The translations under genes and the position numbers were made by a program. The notes under the pieces are model-generated. The model had not been told where the DNA came from, did not search any database, and was given only the letters and a program-made list of their open reading frames with translations. A DNA stretch of 64,000 nt from Sulfurimonas gotlandica GD1 (GTDB taxonomy: Bacteria; Campylobacterota; Campylobacteria; Campylobacterales; Sulfurimonadaceae), in the NCBI RefSeq assembly GCF_000242915.1, contig NZ_AFRZ01000001.1, forward strand, positions 930,001 through 994,000. Reading direction: 5' to 3'. Shown here one piece after another: positions 53,527 to 62,462 of the stretch. The stretch's first letter is position 1; the number at the start of each line of letters is the position of its first letter.

Positions 53527-53838
53527 ATGGAAATATTTTTAAAAACTATTAGCTCCATAAATGATGAAACAAGAGTAGAAATACTTCACTTCATAGATAA
53601 AAATGGTGAAGTATGTGTCTGTGACATTGAAAACTCTTTCAAGATGATTCAGTCTCGCATCTCAAGACACCTGAAAATCCTAAAAGATGGTGGTTTTTTA
53701 AAAGTAGACAGACGCGGAAGATGGGCATTTTACAGCATCAGAACTCCACTTGATGAGTTTAGGCAGTCAATTTTAAAAGAGATTAGTTTTTCAAATATAG
53801 AGATACCTAAATTAAATAAAGGATGTAAAAGTGAATAA
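53527..53838 (+). CDS. arsR: ArsR/SmtB-family transcriptional repressor
   Basis: A 103-residue winged-helix protein. VCVCDIE (C30, C32) is the alpha3 metal site, corresponding to ELCVCDL of ArsR; a third Cys is at C100. QSRISRHLKILKDGG is the recognition helix region. It should bind arsenite and release the operator upstream. It overlaps arsC by 8 bases. Confidence 0.9.
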   Translation: MEIFLKTISSINDETRVEILHFIDKNGEVCVCDIENSFKMIQSRISRHLKILKDGGFLKVDRRGRWAFYSIRTPLDEFRQSILKEISFSNIEIPKLNKGCKSE

Positions 53839-54235
53839 AAAAGTTTTAATATTATGCACAGGAAACAGTTGCCGTTCTATCATCGGTGAGGCAGTTTTAA
53901 ACAAATATCTTGATGGTGTAGATGCCATGAGCTCTGGAGTAAAAGCCAGTGGAAAAGTAAATCCAAATGCCAAAAAAGTTTTAGAAGCAAACGGCTTATG
54001 GAGAGATGATTACCACTCAAAGACTTTAGATAAAGTGATAGATATAGAGTTTGATTTAGTTGTTACAGTTTGCGATAATGCGATGGAATCTTGTCCAATA
54101 TTTCCAAAAAACACTAAAGTAATACATATTGGTTATGAAGATCCTGATGGAAAAGAATATTCTGCATTTGAGAAGACTTTAAAGCTTATTAAATTTGAAC
54201 TTACACCAATTGTTAGAATGGAACTGGGTCTATAA
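53831..54235 (+). CDS. arsC: Thioredoxin-coupled arsenate reductase
   Basis: A 134-residue enzyme with a low-molecular-weight-phosphatase loop CTGNSCRS (nucleophile C9, R15). C81 and C88 (VCDNAMESC) are the two relay cysteines of the Staphylococcus pI258 type, so turnover needs thioredoxin rather than glutaredoxin. It reduces arsenate to arsenite for ArsB to export. The start is GTG at 53831. A thioredoxin-like gene is in the same operon. Confidence 0.92.
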   Translation: MNKKVLILCTGNSCRSIIGEAVLNKYLDGVDAMSSGVKASGKVNPNAKKVLEANGLWRDDYHSKTLDKVIDIEFDLVVTVCDNAMESCPIFPKNTKVIHIGYEDPDGKEYSAFEKTLKLIKFELTPIVRMELGL

Positions 54236-55488
54236 TGTTACTGGCATCTATCATTTTTCTAATCACTCTGATATTTGTTATCTGGCAACCTAGAGGTCTT
54301 CAGATTGGTACAAGTGCAGTTATTGGTGCTATCGTTGCACTAACTCTTGGAGTGGTAAGCTTGAGTGATGTCAGTATAGTTTTTGACATTATCTGGGATG
54401 CTACACTTGCTTTCATCGGTATTATCATACTTTCAATGGTTTTAGACGAAATTGGTTTCTTTGAGTGGGCAGCTCTTAAAATGGCAAAACTCTCTCATGG
54501 AAATGGGCATCTGATGTTTGTATACTCTATTATTCTAGGAGCTATAGTTTCAGCTTTGTTTGCAAATGATGGAGCGGCTCTTATTTTAACTCCTATTTTA
54601 CTTGCAAAGATGAATATCCTTCGCCTTAACACAAAAACAATTTTAGCCTTCTTGCTAGCAGGCGGGTTTATAAGTGACAGTGCATCTCTGCCTTTTGTAT
54701 TTTCAAACCTTACAAATATTGTAACGGCTAACTATTTTGATATTGGGTTTGCCGAGTTTTTTTCAAACATGATTCTTCCTTATTTTGTAAGTGTTATTGC
54801 GAGTATGGCTGTTCTTTGGGTGATTTTAAGAAAAGACATACCTCAGAGTGTAGATATTCATCTTCTAAAAAATCCTGATGATGTTATAAAGCACAAGGGA
54901 TTATTTAACTTTAGTTGGTTGTTTCTAGCTCTTTTACTAGCCGGCTACTTCATCGGAGATGCTTATAACATTCCAGTTTCGGTCTTTGCTCTTGGTGGTG
55001 GAGTTCTTTTTTTACTAATAGCCTCTTACACAAAAACTGTAGAGCCTAAGCGCATTATAAAAGAAGCACCTTGGCAGGTTGTATGGTTTTCACTAGGTCT
55101 ATACATAGTGGTTTACGGACTCAAGAATGCGGGACTTACAGACTACATAACCCAAATACTTGTATATCTAAACTCTCAAAGCGAAGTTGTTGCAGTATTA
55201 GGAACTGGTTTTTTAGCAGCATTTTTGAGTGCTTTCATGAACAATATGCCAACTATAATGGTTATGGATATTGCACTTGTAGATATCGCCAATGAAGCGA
55301 TGATCTATGCGAACATAGTTGGATGTAATCTTGGACCAAAGATGACTCCGTTTGGATCACTTGCAACTCTACTTTGGCTTCACTCTTTAGAGAAAAAAGG
55401 TGTTCACATAGATTTCTGGTCATACTCAAAATTTGGTCTCATAGTAACTCCACCTGTTCTTTTGGTAGTTTTACTATCCCTGACTTAA
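54235..55488 (+). CDS. arsB: Arsenite efflux permease ArsB
   Basis: A 417-residue inner-membrane protein with about 12 spans. IFLITLIFVIWQPRGLQIG at the start and LFANDGAALILTP are close to E. coli ArsB; GGFISDSASLPFVFSN and FMNNMPTIMV are conserved. It exports arsenite or antimonite by proton antiport. It overlaps the arsC stop by one base. No arsA ATPase is seen, so the pump is secondary. Confidence 0.93.
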   Translation: MLLASIIFLITLIFVIWQPRGLQIGTSAVIGAIVALTLGVVSLSDVSIVFDIIWDATLAFIGIIILSMVLDEIGFFEWAALKMAKLSHGNGHLMFVYSIILGAIVSALFANDGAALILTPILLAKMNILRLNTKTILAFLLAGGFISDSASLPFVFSNLTNIVTANYFDIGFAEFFSNMILPYFVSVIASMAVLWVILRKDIPQSVDIHLLKNPDDVIKHKGLFNFSWLFLALLLAGYFIGDAYNIPVSVFALGGGVLFLLIASYTKTVEPKRIIKEAPWQVVWFSLGLYIVVYGLKNAGLTDYITQILVYLNSQSEVVAVLGTGFLAAFLSAFMNNMPTIMVMDIALVDIANEAMIYANIVGCNLGPKMTPFGSLATLLWLHSLEKKGVHIDFWSYSKFGLIVTPPVLLVVLLSLT

Positions 55489-55500
55489 AAGGTAAAAAAT

Positions 55501-56445
55501 ATGTGGAAAGAGAGTGTTGATTATCTAACGAATGACATTTTAAAGCTCGAAGGTCATCTTGGTGAAGCAATAAATTTCTTCATCTATGACACTGTAAAAA
55601 TATGGTTTTTGCTTATTACTATTATCTTTGCAGTCTCATATCTAAGAACACATTTTAATACTGAATATGTAAGAGCGCATCTACAAGGTAAGTCACAGTT
55701 TTACGGAAATGTTTTAGCATCTCTCTTTGGTATAGTAACTCCGTTTTGCAGCTGTTCTGCTATACCTCTATTTTTAGGTTTTATACAAGCTAGAATTCCT
55801 CTAGGTGTAACTTTTTCATTTCTTATCAGCTCTCCAATGAACAACGAGATTGCCATTGCACTTCTCTTTGGTCTGTTTGGATGGAAAGTCACGGCTATCT
55901 ACATCGGTTTTGGACTTTTAGTTGCCATACTAGGTGGTTATTTTATTGGTCGTATGAATATGGAGAAATACATTCTTATGGATGTAAAACAGATGGATGG
56001 AGAGCTAGAGGAAGTACAGATTAAGCTCACTCAAAAAGAGAGAGTCAAAGAATCATATGACTACACTCTCGATATATTTAAAAAGATATATCTCTATGTT
56101 CTTGTAGGTGTCGGAATTGGAGCAGTTATTCATGGTTATATTCCTGCTGACTTTATAGCATCTTACACTGGAGCTGATAATCCTTTTGCTGTAATCATAG
56201 CAGTTGTTATGGGAATTCCAATGTACTCAAACGCAGCGGGTGTAATGCCTCTAGTAGAAGTACTAACAGGTAAAGGTATGCTACTAGGAACTGCTCTTAG
56301 TTTTATGATGGCAGTAACTGCTCTTAGTCTTCCAGAAGCTATGATACTAAAAAGAATACTTCACGTTAAGCTAATAGCTCTGTTTTTTGGTATAGTTGGT
56401 TCAGGCATTATAGCTATAGGCTATATATTTAACTTTATATTATAA
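55501..56445 (+). CDS. ArsP/UPF0718-family permease
   Basis: A 314-residue inner-membrane protein with about 8 spans and a cytoplasmic charged loop (about 155-185). The family motif TPFCSCSAIPLFLGF has C83 and C85; the second half has MYSNAAGVMPLVE. Family members include ArsP, which exports trivalent organoarsenicals, and cation permeases. Lying after arsB, methylated-arsenic or metal export is the likely role. Confidence 0.83.
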   Translation: MWKESVDYLTNDILKLEGHLGEAINFFIYDTVKIWFLLITIIFAVSYLRTHFNTEYVRAHLQGKSQFYGNVLASLFGIVTPFCSCSAIPLFLGFIQARIPLGVTFSFLISSPMNNEIAIALLFGLFGWKVTAIYIGFGLLVAILGGYFIGRMNMEKYILMDVKQMDGELEEVQIKLTQKERVKESYDYTLDIFKKIYLYVLVGVGIGAVIHGYIPADFIASYTGADNPFAVIIAVVMGIPMYSNAAGVMPLVEVLTGKGMLLGTALSFMMAVTALSLPEAMILKRILHVKLIALFFGIVGSGIIAIGYIFNFIL

Positions 56446-56456
56446 AAGGGGAACAG

Positions 56457-56900
56457 ATGCAAAGATATTTATTGATAATTGTGTTTTTTACAACTCTTGT
56501 AAGTGCACAAAATTTTGACGCATATTTAAAAAGTTTTGATTATAAATCAAGAACAGATATGAAGATAAGGACAGTTGAGATGCTAAACATGGTAGAAGAT
56601 GGAACTGCCCAAGTTATTGACATACGATTTCGTGAAGAGTTTGAACTTTGGAGTTTAGGATTTACAAAAAACATACCTCTAAACGAACTCCCAGAGAGAC
56701 TTGATGAATTGGACGAAAACAAGCTAATCATAACTGTATGTCCGCACAATGACAGAGCAAATATTGCGAGAATGTATCTAATGCTAAAAGGCTACAATGT
56801 CAAATATCTAAGCGATGGAATACTGACAACTGTTAATTACCTAAGAGGTGATAACGCAAAAGAGTTTTTAGAAGAATACAAAAAAGGAAAACAAAAATGA
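56457..56900 (+). CDS. Exported rhodanese-domain protein
   Basis: A 147-residue protein with a signal peptide (about 1-17) and a rhodanese fold. The active loop CPHNDR begins at C95. IDIRFREEFELWSLG is the family DxR segment. It would transfer sulfur in the periplasm. It overlaps the thioredoxin-like gene by 4 bases. Its place in the ars operon may reflect thiol-arsenic chemistry. Confidence 0.85.
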   Translation: MQRYLLIIVFFTTLVSAQNFDAYLKSFDYKSRTDMKIRTVEMLNMVEDGTAQVIDIRFREEFELWSLGFTKNIPLNELPERLDELDENKLIITVCPHNDRANIARMYLMLKGYNVKYLSDGILTTVNYLRGDNAKEFLEEYKKGKQK

Positions 56901-57130
56901 AAATAGAGATTTTAGGCACAGGCTGTGCAAAATGTAAAACTTTAGAAGAAGTTGCAAAACAAGCGGTAGCAAAAATCGGTGGATTTCACTCAGTTATTAA
57001 AGTTGATGACATCCAAAAAATCATGGACTACGGAGTTATGAACACACCTGGTCTAGTTGTAGACGGTGTAGTTAAAAGCACAGGAAAGGTTTTAAGTGTT
57101 GATGAGGCTATTGCTCTTATGCAGGCTTAA
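56897..57130 (+). CDS. Small thioredoxin-like protein (MTH895 type)
   Basis: A 77-residue redox-active protein with CAKC (C10, C13) in GTGCAKCKTL and the cis-proline at MNTPGLVVDG. This compact family occurs in ars and metal operons. It may reduce ArsC's C81-C88 disulfide or deliver electrons to the rhodanese. It is the last gene of the ars operon. Confidence 0.87.
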   Translation: MKIEILGTGCAKCKTLEEVAKQAVAKIGGFHSVIKVDDIQKIMDYGVMNTPGLVVDGVVKSTGKVLSVDEAIALMQA

Positions 57131-57221
57131 CCATCCTCAAATAACAAAACAGCTATAATGTCACCAATAATTTATGTATAACCTACGTAAACTAAAATAA
57201 CGGAACAACCGGAGAAACACG

Positions 57222-58070
57222 ATGAAACAAAACGAATACCTAGAACTAGGTAAAATCAACACACTTTTTATAGACAGACTCACAACTCCAGGTGCATACC
57301 TGATGGCACTTGATGGGAATGATGTACTTCTACCAGGACCATACCTCACTCCTGAGATGAAAGAGAGAACACTTGTAGATGTGTTTTTATATACAGACTC
57401 AGAAGATAGACTTGTAGCTACTACACTCACTCCAACTGCAAAACTTGATGAAATGGCACTATTTGAAGTTATAGACACTGCACCTTTTGGAGCATTTATG
57501 GACTGGGGTTTAAGTAAAGATCTTTTAGTGCCAAATATGTTTCAAAAAACACCTTTTAAAGTTGGCGAAAAAAGATTTATAAGAGTAATTTACGATGAGC
57601 GTACTCACCGTCTTGTCGGAACTGAAAAGCTTGGTGACTTTTTTGAACATAAGGTTAAGGGCATTAAAATAGCTGATGAAGTAAATATTTTAATCATTGC
57701 AAAGACTCCTCTTGGCTACAAGTGTATCGTAGAAGATAAGTACGAAGGTCTGATTTATCATAACGAGATTTTTGAGAACATAAAACTTGGCGATAGAAGA
57801 AAAGCTTTTGTAAAAGATGTTAGAAAAGATGGAAATATTGACTTAAATCTTAGAAAAGCAGGCAGTAAAAAAAGCGGCAGTTCTTCTGACAAAGTTCTTG
57901 ATCTATTAAAAGAGAACAACGGTATCATGCCTTACAACTACAAAAGTGATGCAGAGCTTATAAAAAATGTATTTGGTCTTAGTAAAAAAGATTTTAAACG
58001 CTCACTTACGACACTTCAAGAAGCTGGTGAGATAGATGTAAAAGATACTGGAATATATATAAAGGATTAA
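57222..58070 (+). CDS. CvfB-like S1-domain RNA-binding protein
   Basis: A 282-residue protein built of S1-like OB domains followed by a winged helix at the C-terminus (about 220-280, KVLDLLKENNGIMPYN). GAYLMALDGNDVLLPGPYL near the start is typical of CvfB/YitL. These proteins bind RNA and affect virulence factor expression in firmicutes; the role here is unknown. An ACCGGAG site precedes the ATG. Confidence 0.82.
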   Translation: MKQNEYLELGKINTLFIDRLTTPGAYLMALDGNDVLLPGPYLTPEMKERTLVDVFLYTDSEDRLVATTLTPTAKLDEMALFEVIDTAPFGAFMDWGLSKDLLVPNMFQKTPFKVGEKRFIRVIYDERTHRLVGTEKLGDFFEHKVKGIKIADEVNILIIAKTPLGYKCIVEDKYEGLIYHNEIFENIKLGDRRKAFVKDVRKDGNIDLNLRKAGSKKSGSSSDKVLDLLKENNGIMPYNYKSDAELIKNVFGLSKKDFKRSLTTLQEAGEIDVKDTGIYIKD

Positions 58071-58072
58071 AA

Positions 58073-58285
58073 GTGGGTAAAAAACAGAAAAAAAGTGTAG
58101 AATTATCAGATCAAAAAATAAACTTTATGATTCAAAAAATATCTTATAAAGCAATACGCTACTATCCAACTGCGATGAGTCTTGATGTTATGGTTACAGA
58201 TGAAGATGGTACAAAGTTAGGGATGCAAAATATCCCTTTTGCACACATTCCTAAAGAGATAAAGAAAATTATCAAGCCAAATTAA
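58073..58285 (+). CDS. Small conserved hypothetical protein
   Basis: A 70-residue basic protein starting GTG at 58073, two bases after the CvfB-like stop, so likely cotranscribed. Segments such as [20 protein letters not shown] suggest a beta-hairpin fold; [17 protein letters not shown] is basic. I do not recognise a named family. The reading frame is intact and the codon usage is ordinary. Confidence 0.6.
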   Translation: MGKKQKKSVELSDQKINFMIQKISYKAIRYYPTAMSLDVMVTDEDGTKLGMQNIPFAHIPKEIKKIIKPN

Positions 58286-58322
58286 CTATAATTGTTCCAA
58301 ATATAAAAAAGGAACAACTTTC

Positions 58323-59540
58323 ATGTCTAAATCTTACTTAGAATCAACTCCAGATGAAAATGGATTTTTTGGAAAATTTGGAGGCTCTTTTATACCTCCG
58401 GTTTTAGAACAACCATTTGCTGACATAACTCAAGCATATAAAGAGCTAAAAGACTCTCCAGAGTTTATTAAAGAGCTTAAATATGTTAGAAAACATTACC
58501 AAGGACGTCCTACTCCTATCTCATTTGCAAAAAATCTTACTGAGCTTTGTGGCGGTGCTAAAATATATCTAAAAAGAGAAGATCTAAACCACACTGGTGC
58601 ACACAAACTAAACCACTGTATGGCTGAAGTTATTTTAGCTAAGCATCTGGGTAAGACAAAAGTTATTGCTGAAACAGGTGCCGGACAACACGGTGTTGCT
58701 CTTGCGACTGCAGCTGCATACTTTGGGCTAGAGTGCGAGATTCACATGGGCGAAGTAGATATCGCTAAAGAGCATCCAAATGTTGTTCGTATGAAGATTC
58801 TTGGTGCTAATGTTATTCCTGCTACTCATGGATTAAAAACACTAAAAGAAGCAGTTGACAGTGCATTTGATAGTTATGTTCCACAGGCTGATAAAGCTAT
58901 TTACTGTATCGGTTCTGTAGTTGGACCTCATCCATTTCCAATGATGGTAAGAGATTTCCAATCAGTAGTAGGACACGAAGCAAAAGAGCAGTTTTTTGAG
59001 CATGAAAACAACTTACCGGATGCAGTAGTTGCATGTGTTGGCGGTGGTTCAAATGCTATGGGTATTTTTGCCGGATTTATAGATGACAAAGAAGTTGAAC
59101 TTCACGGTGTTGAACCTATGGGTAGAGGTGAAAAATTAGGTGAGCATGCAGCAACACTTACTTATGGAGAAGAAGGAGTTATGCACGGATTTAACTCTAT
59201 CATGCTTAAAGATGAGAATGGAGAACCTGCTCCGGTTTATTCTATTGGTTCTGGTATTGACTACCCATCTGTTGGTCCAGAACACGCTTACTTACAGAGC
59301 ATAGGCAGAACAACTGTCGGTCTTTGTAACGATGAAGAGGCAGTAGATGCTTTTTACAAACTTTCTCAACTTGAGGGCATCATCCCAGCGCTTGAATCAG
59401 CTCACGCTGTCGGATATGCAATGAAGCTTGCAAAAACTCTTGGAAAAGATAAAACAATTCTAATCAACTTAAGTGGCAGGGGTGACAAAGATATAGACTT
59501 CGTTGTAGACAACTACCCTATTCCAAACGCCAAGTTTTAA
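58323..59540 (+). CDS. trpB: Tryptophan synthase beta subunit
   Basis: A 405-residue PLP enzyme that condenses indole with serine. HTGAHKLNH carries the PLP lysine K95; GAGQHGVA and the phosphate-binding GGGSNAMG are intact. It belongs to the TrpB1 (TrpA-dependent) type, but trpA is not adjacent. It is monocistronic, with a 12-bp inverted repeat after it. Confidence 0.95.
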   Translation: MSKSYLESTPDENGFFGKFGGSFIPPVLEQPFADITQAYKELKDSPEFIKELKYVRKHYQGRPTPISFAKNLTELCGGAKIYLKREDLNHTGAHKLNHCMAEVILAKHLGKTKVIAETGAGQHGVALATAAAYFGLECEIHMGEVDIAKEHPNVVRMKILGANVIPATHGLKTLKEAVDSAFDSYVPQADKAIYCIGSVVGPHPFPMMVRDFQSVVGHEAKEQFFEHENNLPDAVVACVGGGSNAMGIFAGFIDDKEVELHGVEPMGRGEKLGEHAATLTYGEEGVMHGFNSIMLKDENGEPAPVYSIGSGIDYPSVGPEHAYLQSIGRTTVGLCNDEEAVDAFYKLSQLEGIIPALESAHAVGYAMKLAKTLGKDKTILINLSGRGDKDIDFVVDNYPIPNAKF

Positions 59541-59928
59541 ACACTCTCCAAAAAGCTACATATATGTAAATGTAATGTTTACATATATGAGCATTCTCAA
59601 GATTATTATTCATATTTTTTTTAAGATTATTTTTAGCAAAAAAAGATTAATTTGGCAGTATAATTTCAGTGAAGATAAAAAATTATTCCTGCAGAGAATA
59701 TCGCCAAATATTTAGCTCTGCAAGAATATAGTTTACAAAAAATACTCTGTTTATATATATAGAAGTATTTGAAATGTATATTAACTAAAAAGACTTAGAC
59801 TTAAGTTAAATATAAACTATTTTTTATCTGTTAAATAAATTAAAAAGTTAGTTGCTTTTATGCTACAAATTATGTTTTCATAATTTATCCACTGCTATGT
59901 GGAGTATTATTTACAGAGGTAAAAAAAA
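59541..59928 (+). promoter_or_regulatory. 388-base gap: terminator-like repeat, promoter and long structured leader
   Basis: A perfect 12-bp inverted repeat (59559-59570 with 59578-59589) follows trpB. TATAAT is at 59659-59664, overlapping TTTGGCAG, which is also close to a sigma-54 -24 element (GG, 10 bases, TC). Downstream is a bulged hairpin: 59690-59701 with 59708-59722. CCAC/GTGG lies near 59889-59902. If transcription begins after 59664, the leader of the next gene is about 260 bases. Confidence 0.55.
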
Positions 59929-60165
59929 ATGACACTAGAGGACCTTCAATTTGCACTGGAGTTAAACTGTGTAATGACTAAAGATATCGATTATTTACTA
60001 GAGTACAGTAAAAAAAATGGTATCCATACTGAAGATATAGACACTCAGTTGTTAAAGTTGGGTTATGATAAAGTATTTGATAACCAATATGAGGAGGATA
60101 ATTATGATGATTACTTCAATAATATCCAAAAATTTCCAAATAAAGCTAGATTTTATGATGAGTAA
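59929..60165 (+). CDS. Small acidic protein of unknown function
   Basis: A 78-residue very acidic protein (MTLEDLQFALELNCVMTKDI at the start) with a tyrosine/aspartate-rich stretch DNYDDYFNN. It follows a long structured leader and precedes the NTF2-like gene by 5 bases. AGAGGT ribosome site at 59914-59919. I do not recognise a family. Confidence 0.6.
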   Translation: MTLEDLQFALELNCVMTKDIDYLLEYSKKNGIHTEDIDTQLLKLGYDKVFDNQYEEDNYDDYFNNIQKFPNKARFYDE

Positions 60166-60170
60166 TAATT

Positions 60171-60575
60171 ATGGTAAGTAGTAACAAAAATATAGTCTCT
60201 AAATACTATGAAATGTGGAATTCACATGAGTTTAAAAAGGCAGAAACTATATTAGATGCAAAGCTTCGTTTTCGTGGATCTATTGGAATTGAAACAGTTG
60301 GTATTGACGAATTTAAAGAATATGCAAATACTATTTTAACAGCTTTTCCAAATTTATATCATGCAACCGAAATAATTATAGGGGAAGCTTCTCAAGTGGC
60401 TGTATATGTAACCTATACAGGCACACATAAAGGAAAGCTATTTGAGTATGAGCCAACAGATAATAGAATAAACTATTCGGGCGCATCATTTTTTACTATT
60501 AGAAATGAAAAAATAACTGATATTAAAGTACTTGGAGATAGATACTCTCTTTACAACCAGATTAAGACTATATAG
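60171..60575 (+). CDS. SnoaL/NTF2-like fold protein
   Basis: A 134-residue cone-shaped NTF2 fold of the SnoaL-like ester cyclase type: YYEMWNSHEFKKAETIL, then RGSIG, FPNLYHATEIIIGE, VTYTGTHKGKLFEYEP and IRNEKITDIKVLGD. Enzymatic function cannot be assigned. It overlaps the convergent MFS gene by 8 bases at the stop codons, which lie in a 22-bp palindrome. Confidence 0.72.
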   Translation: MVSSNKNIVSKYYEMWNSHEFKKAETILDAKLRFRGSIGIETVGIDEFKEYANTILTAFPNLYHATEIIIGEASQVAVYVTYTGTHKGKLFEYEPTDNRINYSGASFFTIRNEKITDIKVLGDRYSLYNQIKTI

Positions 60576-60582
60576 TCTTAAT
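60561..60582. repeat. Perfect 22-bp palindrome across two convergent stop codons
   Basis: The left half ATTAAGACTAT is perfectly complementary to the right half, with its centre at 60571/60572. It contains the TAG of the NTF2-like gene (60573-60575) and the TAG of the minus-strand MFS gene (60570-60568). There are no long T-runs on either side. Confidence 0.85.
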
Positions 60583-61746
60583 TGAAATTCTCTTCGCATA
60601 TAGCAAAAACAATATTCCAACAAAAACTATAGATGCTGTTACATAAAGAGTAGAGTTATAATTTCCAAAACGCTCTATTAGAGCAACACTGTAAAGTGGT
60701 GCACTTACCTGTCCGATGCCATAAGCAGCTGTCATTGCACCCATAAGCACTACAGGATTTTTCCCTGCAAGCTTTCCGCCAAGATGCATAAAGAGTGCTA
60801 CAAGACCTATAAATGTACTTCCATACAGAGCACCACTTAGCAAGTTTATATATATGTTTGTAGTAAATGCAGGAATCAAGATGCCGACAACTTGCAAAGC
60901 CATTGCAACTATGATGATGTTGACACTTCCATAGTTATGAGCTAATCTTGTCCAGATTATAGAAGATGGAATACCAGCGATTCCTACAACAAGCCAACCG
61001 AGACTTCCATAACCTTCAAGTCCTTCAAGCGAGTTTATAATATCCGGCAAGAATGTTCCCTGAACTACAAAACCAACTCCCTCTGCAAAATAAGCCAATA
61101 TTAGCAAAATCACGTATGGAGAAAAGATTGACATAGATAGTTTATATTTCACGGCTTCTTGTTTTAAAACTTTATCAAATGAGAGAATATACATAGAATA
61201 AAAAGAGATTACAAATGCAAATATAGACAGAACAAACCAGGCATCTGAGAAAGTTCCATTTTTTAGCACATACTGGCTTATCAGTTCACTTGTAACAATT
61301 GCAATACCTATACCACTAAAGTGAATGCCCATTGCTTTTGTTTTATCTTCATAATTTAGTTTTACCATAACCAAAGCACCACCAACTATTAGGAGCATGG
61401 CCGAGCCAAAGCCAGCTACTATCCGAGATAGCAACCATAGAGTCTCGTTTGTGGTTGTTGCTAGGATTAGTGTAGTTATTACGCTTAAAATCAAGCCTAT
61501 TCTAAAGTACTTTACTTTTGTGTTAATATCTTTCATAAAAATAGAAAAAATAGCACCCAAGAGGTAACCTACAAAGTTAAATGAAGCCAAAACTCCTGCA
61601 TCTGTGATTGATAAAAAACCATCCAACATAGAAGGAAGCAGTGAGGTAAAAGCAAATCTTGCAACACCAACTCCGACAACTATGGCTAAGATGCCCGCAA
61701 GAAGTATTGCAGCATTATTGTTTCTGTCTAATAAATTTATATTCAT
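60568..61746 (-). CDS. YbfB/YjiJ-type MFS transporter
   Basis: A 392-residue inner-membrane protein with 12 predicted spans and the N-terminal VGVGVARFAFTSLLPSML typical of YbfB/YjiJ family transporters. Substrate unknown. I start at the ATG at 61746, overlapping the stop of the glycosylase gene by 4 bases (ATGA); the longer version adds eight residues. It is the end of the ogt-magIII-MFS unit. Confidence 0.83.
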   Translation of the reverse strand: MNINLLDRNNNAAILLAGILAIVVGVGVARFAFTSLLPSMLDGFLSITDAGVLASFNFVGYLLGAIFSIFMKDINTKVKYFRIGLILSVITTLILATTTNETLWLLSRIVAGFGSAMLLIVGGALVMVKLNYEDKTKAMGIHFSGIGIAIVTSELISQYVLKNGTFSDAWFVLSIFAFVISFYSMYILSFDKVLKQEAVKYKLSMSIFSPYVILLILAYFAEGVGFVVQGTFLPDIINSLEGLEGYGSLGWLVVGIAGIPSSIIWTRLAHNYGSVNIIIVAMALQVVGILIPAFTTNIYINLLSGALYGSTFIGLVALFMHLGGKLAGKNPVVLMGAMTAAYGIGQVSAPLYSVALIERFGNYNSTLYVTASIVFVGILFLLYAKRISIKTI

Positions 61747-62462
61747 ACTATTTTCTCTTTTAAAAAACACCCAACGCCATAAGGTTTTTTATAGTAAAAC
61801 TCTTTTGAGTGATTAACGATAAGTGCATGGTATTCCTGGTAGACAATAAGAAGTTCTTTCTCATCTTTTATGCATTCTTTTAAACCATCTTGCATCAGAA
61901 GTTTCATATCTTTGTATTTTGCCTTCTCATCTATAAGTCCGAGTTCTACAAGCAGTCTTTTTGTATATGCATCTACCTTAAACTCTGGCTGCTTATAACC
62001 ATACAGCAAAATGGAGTCTGCTGTCTCTTCTCCGATGCCTAAAACTGAAAGTAGTTCATGTCTAGTTGGAATTCTACCATCAAGTCCTTCAAAAAAAGAG
62101 ATAAATTCTAAAATATATTTAGCCTTTTGATTATGATAACCAGATGGTTTCATCGCAAATTTAAACACATTTATATCTAGCTCTTTTATAGCTTCTGGTG
62201 TAAGGGCATCTATCTCTTTAAGATTATGAAGAGATTTAACTACTGATGTAAATGTGGTGTTTTGAGTAAGGATAGAGCCTAAGCAGACCTCAAACACTTC
62301 ATTTACATCTTGAGGGAAAGAGTAGTCTAGTATATGGTATCCCTTGGAATTTCCATTTTTGGACTCATTTTCTCCATCGTAGTTTGTAAACGGCCACCAA
62401 CCTTGAGGTCCATAACTAGAATAAAGTAGTTTATAAATCTCATATATTTTATTCATTTTCAT
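61743..62462 (-). CDS. HhH-GPD DNA glycosylase, MagIII/endonuclease III type
   Basis: A 239-residue helix-hairpin-helix glycosylase. The HhH motif LGIGEETADSILLYG is near residues 141-155 and the catalytic aspartate is D164 (FKVDAYTKR). There are no four C-terminal cysteines, so it has no Fe-S cluster, like H. pylori 3-methyladenine glycosylase MagIII. It would remove alkylated purines. It overlaps the ogt-like gene by 14 bases at its start. Confidence 0.85.
   Translation of the reverse strand: MKMNKIYEIYKLLYSSYGPQGWWPFTNYDGENESKNGNSKGYHILDYSFPQDVNEVFEVCLGSILTQNTTFTSVVKSLHNLKEIDALTPEAIKELDINVFKFAMKPSGYHNQKAKYILEFISFFEGLDGRIPTRHELLSVLGIGEETADSILLYGYKQPEFKVDAYTKRLLVELGLIDEKAKYKDMKLLMQDGLKECIKDEKELLIVYQEYHALIVNHSKEFYYKKPYGVGCFLKEKIV

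Noticed and set aside
59654-59669. Sigma-54 promoter
   Set aside because: TTTGGCAG has the GG element, but the -12 side is TC rather than GC; a TATAAT box at the same place explains it more simply. Kept only as a remark.
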